Of a stretch of 24,845 nucleotides of DNA, positions 1 through 7,488 are shown in pieces. The notes beneath the pieces are model-generated. The model did no database searches. It saw only the letters and a program-made list of their open reading frames with translations, and was not told where the DNA came from. The DNA lies in assembly GCA_964584325.1 (NCBI GenBank), contig CAZOZP010000052.1, forward strand, positions 1-24,845. The letters run 5' to 3'. The stretch comes from CAZOZP01 sp964584325. Its GTDB lineage: Bacteria; Bacteroidota; Ignavibacteria; Ignavibacteriales; Melioribacteraceae. Numbering within the stretch: position 1 is the first letter of the stretch; every line of letters begins with the position of its first letter. A program made the translations under genes and the position numbers.

Positions 1-643
1 AGTATAAATAAGCATTCTCCTTCGCTATTGAGCGGAAAGCCATTTCATCATAGCCGCCCAAAGCTCTTCCAAGACCGCCGGACATCCAGGTTTCCATAAA
101 AACAGCAATTCCTTCATGATACCATCGAGGTGAATACCATCGGGGGGAAGTCCAATAGCTGTAAAGCATCGAGACGGGAAATTCATTGTCCACACTTACC
201 TTTCCGCCGAAAAGTCCACGAAAGAACTTATCGGAACCTGCAGGTTTATCTGCCATAACTATATGAGTCAGCTCGTGATTCATAAGCCAATGGAATCTTT
301 CATTTGCCGGCATAATATCGAAAGTGAACTCAAACGGAGCAATGTTTGCCATCAGCATATTTCTTGGGATTGAGCACGCACCTCCGTTTCCAACATCACT
401 CAGATCATTGAGAAATACCAGAGTCTTTTCCGCCGGCAGGTAATTCCAATATTTCTTATGGAAATTCATTACAGCTTCAAAATTTGCTCCTACATGAGGA
501 ACCAAATATTTGTAACCTTCACTGTAATAAACAATTTTTGAATTTTCTGTTTCAAGTTTATATAATTGTGCGGAAACAGTTCCGACAAATACTACAATTA
601 AAATCATCAGTAAGCGGGTTGCAGTCCTTAGAACAAAATTCAT
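1..643 (-). CDS. Secreted HExxH zinc metallopeptidase-like protein (partial, C-terminus beyond window)
   Basis: An open frame runs off the left edge; 214 codons are visible. Residues 1-25 form a signal peptide (hydrophobic core around LLMILIVVFVG, then SA|Q). HELTH at 123-127 is a zinc-binding HExxH motif. WYHEGIA at 174-180 supplies the downstream Glu (E177) typical of gluzincin-like 'peptidase MA' proteins. Family knowledge: such N-terminal peptidase domains in Bacteroidota-type genomes are often followed by a TolB-like beta-propeller, which would lie outside the window. I chose the ATG at 643, because GGGA lies about 6 nt upstream and the signal peptide then begins cleanly; an in-frame ATG at 655 adds four residues and has no ribosome site. 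The gene lies downstream of the sigma-factor operon, separated from it by a repeat element, so co-transcription is uncertain. The substrate is unknown. Confidence 0.8.
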   Translation of the reverse strand, partial: MNFVLRTATRLLMILIVVFVGTVSAQLYKLETENSKIVYYSEGYKYLVPHVGANFEAVMNFHKKYWNYLPAEKTLVFLNDLSDVGNGGACSIPRNMLMANIAPFEFTFDIMPANERFHWLMNHELTHIVMADKPAGSDKFFRGLFGGKVSVDNEFPVSMLYSYWTSPRWYSPRWYHEGIAVFMETWMSGGLGRALGGYDEMAFRSIAKENAYLY

Positions 644-682
644 TTCTTTTCCCATATAGTTGTAACTTAAAACATTGAAAAA

Positions 683-815
683 GAGGCTGTCTCAAGAAGC
701 AAAAAGTCAGTCATTTTGAGGAGCTTGCGACGAAGAATCCACCTGCAAATAAAGGGGATGAGATTCTTCAGTTCACATCGTTTCGTTCAGAATGACAGTT
801 TTGAGACAGCCTTTT
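683..815. repeat. MITE-like dispersed inverted-repeat element
   Basis: The stretch is bounded by perfect 11-bp terminal inverted repeats, GGCTGTCTCAA (685-695) and TTGAGACAGCC (801-811). Inside are further nested inverted pairs: GTCATTTTGA (710-719) against TCAGAATGAC (787-796, one mismatch), and GAAGAATC (732-739) against GATTCTTC (762-769). The whole can fold as a long imperfect hairpin. It contains no gene. The inner pieces (GTCATTyTGA followed by GAAGAATC) resemble abundant short dispersed repeats known from many genomes; that comparison is from memory. It sits directly after the stop codon at 826 of the sigma-factor operon, so it could also act as a transcription end. Only one copy was noticed in the window. 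Confidence 0.7.
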
Positions 816-825
816 CATAGAAGTA

Positions 826-1989
826 TTAATTAATAGCACCCAATTGCTGTTTGCCGTCAAGAGCTATACTCTGAATCTTTGCCTGCTGCTGTGAACAATA
901 AAAAACGACACCAAGCGAACTGTTCGAGAAAACCTGAGGAACATTGGCAAGATGTGAAAATCCGAGTTGTTCTTTATTGGCTGTAAGATTAATCCACTCG
1001 GAAATTGAACCGTTTCTGTGAAGTCCGAGTTGTTCAGTATTAAGAATCAATCCGAGGGGTTTATTTTTAAATGCTTGATTAAACTCTGAGGATTTGATTA
1101 CCATATCCAATGATACATTGTTTTGGTTTTTGGCTTGAACAAAACTGCTTGCATTCAGTATTTTACTGCAGAATGTAATGCCGGCCAGATTCTCTGATGC
1201 AGATGCATTCTTAAGTTGCAATTGTTCCTTGTTGCCGAAAGATTGAGAATTGACTAAGCCTACCATTTTATTAAACAGAACCTGCGACAACAATGCACTA
1301 TTCTGAATTGTGCTGTTCATGTAAAGATTCAATTTTTCTCCGTTGCCCATTAAATAGCTGTTGGTAAATCCCTCACCAAGCATCTTTTCTCTTACATTTT
1401 TCAATTCATTTGCCTGTTCTTTGGAGCTTACCAATTTAGAAAGCTTTGCATCATCCATATAGCCGTTCAGATTAACGAATAACGAATCAATAACTTTATC
1501 TTTCTCATTAAGATTGGAAATAAAATTTCCGAAATTCATCAAATTATTCTGAATATCAAATTTATCCTCAGCAATTTCCTTTGTTTGAAACTTTCGCAGA
1601 ATTGAAGAAATTTCATCCACCGATTTAAGATTATTATCCAGGAATGAAGCCAGTCCGCCAAGTTCCTTAATTTGAGATACCATCTTTTCATCTTTTACCC
1701 CTGCCTTGCTCAGGGAAGACTCCCAGGATTTAATGTCGGCTGACAGATCGGTATAGAATGCTTTATAAAAATCGAGTGATTTAATTGTAGCGCTTAAGGC
1801 TGCCGTATCTTTTACAAATTCGCTTCTTAATTTAATATCATTCTGTGAAACAGTACTATTGCGGTATTTATCAACTTTTGCAAATGTGCCTTTAGTATCA
1901 CTTTCATCGGCAGGCGGATAAAGCATAGAGAATACAACTACCGCCGCTATTGCGATTATTGTTGCAGCAATTAAATAAGTCTTTTTCAT
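826..1989 (-). CDS. Membrane-anchored protein of unknown function, last gene of the ECF sigma operon
   Basis: I do not recognise a family. The 387-residue product begins with MKKTYLIA and a single hydrophobic segment (about residues 4-23), predicting an inner-membrane anchor or uncleaved signal with the rest in the periplasm. The middle (about 60-205) is rich in charged helical sequence with possible coiled-coil character. The C-terminal third contains recurring (K/T)xQL(G) motifs: KEQL at 254-257, TEQLG at 318-322, KEQLG at 339-343 and KQQLG at 380-384. The start at 1989 is set by GAGGTG at 1994-1999 with a 4-nt gap; an upstream in-frame ATG at 2001 would overlap that ribosome site. It follows the anti-sigma gene by 13 bp. 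By position it may be a signal-input or output partner of the sigma/anti-sigma pair, which is inference only. Confidence 0.85.
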   Translation of the reverse strand: MKKTYLIAATIIAIAAVVVFSMLYPPADESDTKGTFAKVDKYRNSTVSQNDIKLRSEFVKDTAALSATIKSLDFYKAFYTDLSADIKSWESSLSKAGVKDEKMVSQIKELGGLASFLDNNLKSVDEISSILRKFQTKEIAEDKFDIQNNLMNFGNFISNLNEKDKVIDSLFVNLNGYMDDAKLSKLVSSKEQANELKNVREKMLGEGFTNSYLMGNGEKLNLYMNSTIQNSALLSQVLFNKMVGLVNSQSFGNKEQLQLKNASASENLAGITFCSKILNASSFVQAKNQNNVSLDMVIKSSEFNQAFKNKPLGLILNTEQLGLHRNGSISEWINLTANKEQLGFSHLANVPQVFSNSSLGVVFYCSQQQAKIQSIALDGKQQLGAIN

Positions 1990-2002
1990 AATACACCTCA
2001 TT

Positions 2003-2749
2003 TTAGAATTTTATATCAATTGAAATATTTGCCAGATTAGTCTGATTTTTATAGAACTCAGCGTTAATTCTTCCGGGATTTTCGTGCAGACTTCTTAAGA
2101 ATATCATATACCTGTTTGCTTCTGAATTTGAAATCTTTACTGAGCCATAGCCTGAGACAATTTTGCTTTCTTTACTCCCTTCCAGAGTTTTGATGCCATA
2201 AATCTTAAATTCTTTAACGTTAAACTTAAGTTCGCAGTCCACTAATTCTCCGGAAGTAAGGTTCACATCCAGAATAACAATATTCTCCGAATAACCAACC
2301 TTTACTGCACCATTAAGCTCAGGTTTTTTAATTTGATATATCTCGCTGAAATCAGAATCGGCCATAAAGCCTTTTGTAAAAGAATCATCAATGCTTTGGC
2401 TTTGAGGCAGCATTAGGAATATCAGAAAAACCATCAATCCGCCCATGGCAAAAGAAGCGGGATAACCGATTCTCGAGTTGTCAATAAACTCCCCTAACTT
2501 CCCAAGCATTCTGTAGAACCATCCCTGTTCTTCCCACTGAGTTATTTCCTTCATTACTTTTGCTTTTAATGAAGCCGGAGCAGTTACAGGCCGCGGCTTT
2601 TCAAGATTATTAAACAAAGCCACAGTTTCATCAAAATATTTTTTGTTATTTGGATCTTCAAGCAATGACTTGAGTTCTGTATTTTCTACATCAGATAATT
2701 CTTTATCGATGTATTTATTTGTCAGTTCTGATATCCTGTTTTGTTCCAT
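2003..2749 (-). CDS. Membrane-spanning anti-sigma factor (no zinc motif)
   Basis: Predicted anti-sigma factor of 248 residues. The N-terminal domain (about 1-45, with sequence around LTNKYIDKELSDVE) has the short helical look of anti-sigma domains, but the HxxxCxxC motif of zinc-binding anti-sigma factors is absent and there is no Cys in that part. A linker rich in Pro and Ala leads to one transmembrane segment at about residues 97-116 (FAMGGLMVFLIFLML). The C-terminal part (about 120-248) is therefore expected in the periplasm and may sense envelope signals. The ATG at 2749 overlaps the sigma-factor stop as TAATG, indicating translational coupling; a TTG seven codons upstream lies inside the sigma gene and is less likely. 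The call depends mostly on the neighbouring ECF sigma gene plus this topology. Confidence 0.75.
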   Translation of the reverse strand: MEQNRISELTNKYIDKELSDVENTELKSLLEDPNNKKYFDETVALFNNLEKPRPVTAPASLKAKVMKEITQWEEQGWFYRMLGKLGEFIDNSRIGYPASFAMGGLMVFLIFLMLPQSQSIDDSFTKGFMADSDFSEIYQIKKPELNGAVKVGYSENIVILDVNLTSGELVDCELKFNVKEFKIYGIKTLEGSKESKIVSGYGSVKISNSEANRYMIFLRSLHENPGRINAEFYKNQTNLANISIDIKF

Positions 2750-3294
2750 TATTTTATTTTCTCCAGACAAAGTTTTAAATTTTCCCTTGCGGTATATAAT
2801 CTTGATTTTACTTTACCTACGGGTATATCAAGCATAACTGATATCTCTTCGTAAGAGAGGCCTTCATAGTGCTTCAGAACAATAGGAACTTTATATTTAG
2901 GGGGCAGCATATTTACCGCTTTTTTTAATTTTTCGGAAAGTTCATTCAGTCTTTCCTTAGCAGTATCATCTTCAGCCGGATCATTGTTTTCATCATTGTA
3001 TTCAAGAAATTCGTTTTCCCTTTTTAATGTATTAAGTGCTTCATTTACCGCAATCTTATAGAGCCAGCTGAAAAATTTCTTATCCGGATCAAAGCTTCCG
3101 AGTTTTCTGTATGCTTTTAAGAATGCTTCCTGAGAAATATCTTCTGCCAGGCTGGCATCGCGTGTCATCCGGAAAGCAAGATTAAATATTGCATTCTGAT
3201 ATTTATCAACAAGTAATCCGAACATTTTAGTATTTCCCGCTAAAGTTTCTCTTACAATTTTTATGTCATCTTCTATCATAAATACAACCGGCAT
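2749..3294 (-). CDS. ECF-family RNA polymerase sigma factor (sigma-70 regions 2 and 4)
   Basis: A 181-residue protein, normal length for an ECF sigma factor. Region 2 spans about residues 28-95 and includes YQNAIFNLAFRMTRD, DISQEAFLKAYRKL and the FFSWLYKIAVNEALN core-binding/-10 recognition helices. An acidic linker (EYNDENNDPAEDD) follows. Region 4 spans about 130-178, with LPPKYKVPIVLKHYEGLSY and the helix-turn-helix EEISVMLDIPVGKVKSRLYTA, which should contact the -35 element. The gene lies 21 bp after a receiver-PP2C phosphatase and is coupled by TAATG to an anti-sigma gene. A second ATG at 3279 would remove five residues; neither start has a clear ribosome site. The regulon cannot be read from this window. 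Confidence 0.93.
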   Translation of the reverse strand: MPVVFMIEDDIKIVRETLAGNTKMFGLLVDKYQNAIFNLAFRMTRDASLAEDISQEAFLKAYRKLGSFDPDKKFFSWLYKIAVNEALNTLKRENEFLEYNDENNDPAEDDTAKERLNELSEKLKKAVNMLPPKYKVPIVLKHYEGLSYEEISVMLDIPVGKVKSRLYTARENLKLCLEKIK

Positions 3295-3315
3295 ATTAAA
3301 AAGTTGGAAAATTTT

Positions 3316-4476
3316 TTATTTTATTTCAAGAGTAAGAATTGTAATATCATCAGACTGCTCAACATTGCTTGAATACTCGTGAATTCTCTTAACTGTCTCT
3401 TCAGTTACAAACTTCGAATCTCCTGAAGAAAGATCCTGAAGAAGCTGAACCAGCCTTGCTTCGGTATAGAGTTCATCTGTTTCATTCACAGCCTCAGTTA
3501 CACCGTCTGTAAATGTGAATATTTTATCGCCTTTTTCAAGAATCATTTTCGAAGATTTATACTTAAATTCTTCCATAGCTCCTAAAACAAGTCCGCTTAA
3601 CGGAGGAATAATTTTCACTTCACCGGAAGGTTTAATAATATAGGGCGGATTATGTCCGCCGTTTGCATATTCAAGTTCACGCGTTTTAAAATTAAGTATC
3701 CCGTAAAATACCGTCACAAACATTGAAGCTGAGCTTTCCAGACAAAGCAGATTATTTGCATAGAAAAGACATTCATTAGGCGGAAGTCCTTTTATTGCAG
3801 TAGCTCTAATTAGAGTACGGCTTACCGCCATAAAGATTGCCGCCGGAATTCCTTTACCGGAGACATCGCCCATAACAAACCCGATTCTATCGTTATCGAT
3901 CAGGAAGAAATCATAAAAATCTCCACCTACTTCCTTTGCGGGCTCCATTATTGCATATAAATCAAATTCCGGAATTTCCGGAAACGGAGGAAATACTTTA
4001 GGAAGTATTGCCGCCTGAATACTCCGGGCAGTCTCTAAATCGCATTTAAGAGCAAGAAGCTGATCGTGTTCCTGAATGGAATTTCTTGTTGCCTTAAGTT
4101 CGTTTATCGTTTTTTCTATCGTTAGTTCAAGGTCGTTAAAATCTACAGGTTTAGTAACAAAATCGTATGCACCGCGATTCATAGCCGTTCTTATATTATC
4201 CATATCGCCGTATGCAGAAACAATTACCGTACGCAATGTCGGATTCTTCAGTTCATTAAGTTTTGCAAGAAGAGTTAGTCCGTCCATCTCAGGCATATTT
4301 ATATCGGATAGAATCAGACCAATATCATTATGTTCAATAAGTTTTGCAAGAGCTTCCAGACCATTTCCGGCAAAAACGAACTCGTATGCTCCTTCTTTGA
4401 TTTTCTTTCTGAATCTTTGGCGGATTAACGATTCCAGATCCGGTTCGTCGTCAACAACTAAAATTTTCTCGGGCAT
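3316..4476 (-). CDS. Response regulator with PP2C (RsbU/SpoIIE-type) serine phosphatase output
   Basis: A 386-residue fusion. The receiver domain covers about 1-125, with acidic pocket DDEPD at 9-13, phospho-acceptor D58 (LSDINMPEMDG) and conserved K109 (FVTKP). A helical linker (about 125-155) follows. The SpoIIE/PP2C phosphatase domain covers about 165-386, with GGDFYDF at 184-190, GDVSGKGIPAA at 203-213, GGHNPP at 283-288, FTDGVTEA at 332-339 and SDDITIL near the end. These Asp residues bind the two Mn/Mg ions, so it should be active. Known role of the family: dephosphorylating a phosphorylated STAS anti-anti-sigma protein. No such STAS protein or RsbW kinase is encoded nearby. The start overlaps the upstream stop as TAATG. 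The receiver is clearly related to the single-domain receiver just upstream. Confidence 0.93.
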   Translation of the reverse strand: MPEKILVVDDEPDLESLIRQRFRKKIKEGAYEFVFAGNGLEALAKLIEHNDIGLILSDINMPEMDGLTLLAKLNELKNPTLRTVIVSAYGDMDNIRTAMNRGAYDFVTKPVDFNDLELTIEKTINELKATRNSIQEHDQLLALKCDLETARSIQAAILPKVFPPFPEIPEFDLYAIMEPAKEVGGDFYDFFLIDNDRIGFVMGDVSGKGIPAAIFMAVSRTLIRATAIKGLPPNECLFYANNLLCLESSASMFVTVFYGILNFKTRELEYANGGHNPPYIIKPSGEVKIIPPLSGLVLGAMEEFKYKSSKMILEKGDKIFTFTDGVTEAVNETDELYTEARLVQLLQDLSSGDSKFVTEETVKRIHEYSSNVEQSDDITILTLEIK

Positions 4477-4865
4477 TATTCACTCGCATTAGGTTTTATT
4501 GATAGTATTTTTGATTTCAGTTTCTGAAAATCTATAGGTTTTGTAAGATAATCTTCCGCACCGTAATTCATGGCCTTATCGTGATATTCCTTATCATCGT
4601 ATGCTGTTATCATGCATACGTGGAGATGTGCGTATTCTTCTTTCAGTATCCGAAGCAGCTCAAGCCCGTTCATCCCCGGCATATTTATATCAGATAGAAT
4701 CAGAACTATATCTGCGGCGGTAGCGGTATTTAAAAATTCGAGAGCTTCCTCTGCTGAAAATGCAAAGTGAAGCATCAGCAATCCTTCTTTTATTTCCCGT
4801 CGAAATCTCTGAAGAAATAGTTCCTTAACATCACGCTCATCATCCACTATCAGTACTTTTATCAT
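4476..4865 (-). CDS. Single-domain response regulator (CheY-like receiver)
   Basis: A 129-residue stand-alone receiver from MIKVLIVDDE. DDE at 8-10 and D59 (LSDINMPGMNG) form the phosphorylation site, with T/S position in ITAYD and K109 (YLTKP). There is no output domain, so it acts by protein contact or as a phosphate shuttle. Its alpha-1 sequence (QRFRREIKEG) nearly repeats that of the next gene (QRFRKKIKEG), indicating tandem duplication. Start choice: GAG lies about 6 nt before the ATG at 4865; an ATG at 4871 is possible, and a longer frame to 4919 would run back into the kinase gene. The gene begins about 10 bp after the kinase stop and overlaps the next gene by one base, so the kinase is its likely phosphodonor. 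Confidence 0.9.
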   Translation of the reverse strand: MIKVLIVDDERDVKELFLQRFRREIKEGLLMLHFAFSAEEALEFLNTATAADIVLILSDINMPGMNGLELLRILKEEYAHLHVCMITAYDDKEYHDKAMNYGAEDYLTKPIDFQKLKSKILSIKPNASE

Positions 4866-4875
4866 TTTCATCTCG

Positions 4876-7488
4876 CTAATTTTTCGGGAGTATAATAATA
4901 AACTCGGCATACTCGCCAACTTCGGAATTAACTTTCAATTCTCCTCCGTGTGCCTTTACAACTATCTCATAAGAAAGCGAAAGTCCCAGACCTGTTCCCT
5001 TTCCCGCCGGTTTTGTAGTAAAGAACGGATTAAATACTTTGTCGAGAACTTCCTGAGGAATGCCTTTGCCGTTATCGCGGATTGTAATTATAATTTTATC
5101 GCCTTCGGATTTTGTCCTTGTTGTAAGAACCGGATTAAACGAATCCTTTTTCTCTTTTTTCTTTTCGTGAACTGAATAGCATGCATTTGAAAAAATATTC
5201 AGAAGCACCCGGCTGATATCCTGAGGAACAATATTTATTTTTCCGATAGAAGAATCGAGTTCTGTATCCATTTTCATATTAAAAGTAGAATCCTGCGCTC
5301 TGAATCCGTGATATGCAAGATTGAGGTATTCGCCCACAAGATCGTTTATGGCAGTAGGTTGTTTCTCACCCGCTTTTCCGCGCGAATGAAGCAGCATACC
5401 TTTTACAATACTGTCCGCCCTCTTTCCGTGTTCATTTATTTTTCTTACATTATGTTCAATATCACCCAAAATAGCATGAATTTCCTCAATGGAATCTTCA
5501 TCCATTTTATCTTTATTCTTATCGATTTCGGCAATAAGTTCTTCCGCCAATTCAATAGAAAGTTCAGAGAAATTATTTATGAAATTAAGCGGATTTTTGA
5601 TTTCATGGGCAATTCCCGCTGTAAGCTCGCCAAGTGAGGCCATCTTCTCAGACTGAATAAGCTGAGCCTGGGCATCCTTCAGCTCTTTATTTGCAGTTTT
5701 AATACCCTCATAGGCAAATGCATTATCCAGAGCAATGGCCGTATAGTTCGCAAGGTTGCCGAATATGTCGAGATGACTTTCGTTATAGGCATTTTTATTC
5801 AGACTCTGAACGGAAATAACACCAATCTCCTTATCCCCCGCAACAAGAGGAAGATATATTAAAGAAGAGACATACTGCCCCGCTTTAGGAGCATTTCTTG
5901 TTTTAATATATTTTGAATATTCATTATCCACATCATTAATAAATACTGACTGTTTGTGCCTGAAGCATTGAACCGCAAACCTGTTTTCATCATCAAGACT
6001 GAAACTGAAAGAATCGAGCCTTTTACCGTCTTCAATAGCCATTTTACAATCAAGGCTGTTTGTCTTTTCGTTAAACATCATAATCGAGAAACTGTGAGCG
6101 TCAAGCAGTGTATTCACGCTACCGTAAACAGCGGAAAATATCGATTCAAGACTTAGAGTTGAAGTAATATCGCGTCCGATTTTGCTCAGGGTTTTCACAT
6201 TCTCCAAAGCCTTATCCAATTCTCTGTTTTTCTCATTAAGTGCTTTAGTTCTAATCTCAACTTTTTCTTCAAGAGTCTGGCTGTATTCTTCAAGACTCTT
6301 ATTTGCTTCTTTAAGCTGACTGATTGTATCCTGAAGGGCTGTCTGCATCGAAGCAAACGAGCCTGTTAAGTCAGCTATTTCGTCCTTCGATTTAATTTTC
6401 GGCAATTCAACATCAAAATCGCCTTCTCCGAATTTCCTTGTTGCAAAAGCTAACTGGCGTATTGGCAGCGTAACAGAATTGGCTATCAGAATAATCGTAA
6501 TCAATAATGTAATGCCTCCTACCAACGCAAGAATCATTGAAATATTCAGCAGTCTGTTCAGTGAAGCACGGAATTCATCCACAGGATATACGATGCCAAT
6601 AGACCATCCGTTTACAGGTACCGGAGCGTAAGATATCCATGATAATTTCCCTGACGATACATTTTTGTATTCCACTTCGGCAAAACTTGATTTACCTCTT
6701 ATCATATTCCGGCCAACTTCTCTAAGTATAGGGGTTTTGGATTCCTCAGCTATAGTAAAGACCGTTTCATTCATAATAAGTTCTTTTCTTGGATGTGTTA
6801 CCACAGTTCCGATTCTTGAAACCAGGAAGGCATATCCGGTTTCATAAACTTTTATTTTTGCAAATATATCGTGCATCCAGTCTAAGGAAATATCCGCAGT
6901 TACCACACCAATAAATACCTGATTACCGTTAACCTCTCTGTAAATGGGAACGGAGTAAGTAGTCATAATTAAATCCGAAATACCTTCATCATAGTAAGGT
7001 TCGCTCCATACAGATTTCTGAAGCTGTCTGGGTATTTGGTACCAATCCAGGATATGATAATTGAGACTGTCTTTTGCCAAATCCTTAGTAATTATGTTTC
7101 CCTGATTGTTATAGCAGTAAAATGAATGAAGAAGAGTATTGGGTTTAATTGCATTAGGCTCAAACGCCACAGCCATACCGATAATTTCCTCATTACCTTT
7201 CACGGCAGTATTTATTATTCTTATTATTTCCTCATCCGAAAAAGTGCCGGCTTCGATAATATTGGCAAAATTATCCGGAACTTTCTGAACGGACATAAGA
7301 ATTTTCTCAACCTTATCAACCGTAAGACTAGTAAGGAGTTTTGAATTCTCTCTGAGGTTTTCATCAATGGTTTTGCTCGAAACATGAAAAATGTAATAAA
7401 ATATCAACGCTGTTATAATTGCCACATTTGAGAAAATGATTAAAATCATTTTCAATGTCAGACTGTTTTTCTTTATCTGAAATCTCAC
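4876..7488 (-). CDS. dCache-HAMP-GAF sensor histidine kinase
   Basis: An 870-residue inner-membrane kinase. TM1 is at about 13-34. A periplasmic double-Cache domain spans about 35-300, with ILDWYQIP, WSEPYYDEG, MTTYSVPIY and VVTADISLDW typical of dCache_1 folds. TM2 is at about 314-337, HAMP at about 338-390, a coiled coil at 390-435, GAF at about 445-595 and a second helix at 600-620. HisKA carries phospho-acceptor H628 in GIAHEIKNP. HATPase_c has the N box (N768), G1 DNGKGIP (805-811), F box FNPFFTTK and G2 GTGLGLS (831-837), all intact. The start is GTG at 7488, set by GGAGG at 7495-7499 with a 6-nt gap; this start overlaps the TGA of the binding-protein gene (GTGA). It probably phosphorylates the two receivers encoded downstream. 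The ligand may arrive through the binding protein. Confidence 0.95.
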   Translation of the reverse strand: MRFQIKKNSLTLKMILIIFSNVAIITALIFYYIFHVSSKTIDENLRENSKLLTSLTVDKVEKILMSVQKVPDNFANIIEAGTFSDEEIIRIINTAVKGNEEIIGMAVAFEPNAIKPNTLLHSFYCYNNQGNIITKDLAKDSLNYHILDWYQIPRQLQKSVWSEPYYDEGISDLIMTTYSVPIYREVNGNQVFIGVVTADISLDWMHDIFAKIKVYETGYAFLVSRIGTVVTHPRKELIMNETVFTIAEESKTPILREVGRNMIRGKSSFAEVEYKNVSSGKLSWISYAPVPVNGWSIGIVYPVDEFRASLNRLLNISMILALVGGITLLITIILIANSVTLPIRQLAFATRKFGEGDFDVELPKIKSKDEIADLTGSFASMQTALQDTISQLKEANKSLEEYSQTLEEKVEIRTKALNEKNRELDKALENVKTLSKIGRDITSTLSLESIFSAVYGSVNTLLDAHSFSIMMFNEKTNSLDCKMAIEDGKRLDSFSFSLDDENRFAVQCFRHKQSVFINDVDNEYSKYIKTRNAPKAGQYVSSLIYLPLVAGDKEIGVISVQSLNKNAYNESHLDIFGNLANYTAIALDNAFAYEGIKTANKELKDAQAQLIQSEKMASLGELTAGIAHEIKNPLNFINNFSELSIELAEELIAEIDKNKDKMDEDSIEEIHAILGDIEHNVRKINEHGKRADSIVKGMLLHSRGKAGEKQPTAINDLVGEYLNLAYHGFRAQDSTFNMKMDTELDSSIGKINIVPQDISRVLLNIFSNACYSVHEKKKEKKDSFNPVLTTRTKSEGDKIIITIRDNGKGIPQEVLDKVFNPFFTTKPAGKGTGLGLSLSYEIVVKAHGGELKVNSEVGEYAEFIIILPKN

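Noticed and set aside
2750..2770. TTG start for the anti-sigma gene
   Set aside because: The ATG at 2749 forms a TAATG overlap with the sigma stop, which is the usual arrangement; the TTG would lie inside the sigma gene.
4076..4492. Plus-strand open frame of 138 codons
   Set aside because: It is antisense to the well-supported receiver-PP2C gene, has a composition typical of a complementary-strand shadow, and shows no domain.
4866..4919. Longer start for the single-domain receiver
   Set aside because: It would overlap the C-terminus of the histidine kinase and add residues not found in receivers; ATG at 4865 has a GAG upstream and begins the receiver fold properly.
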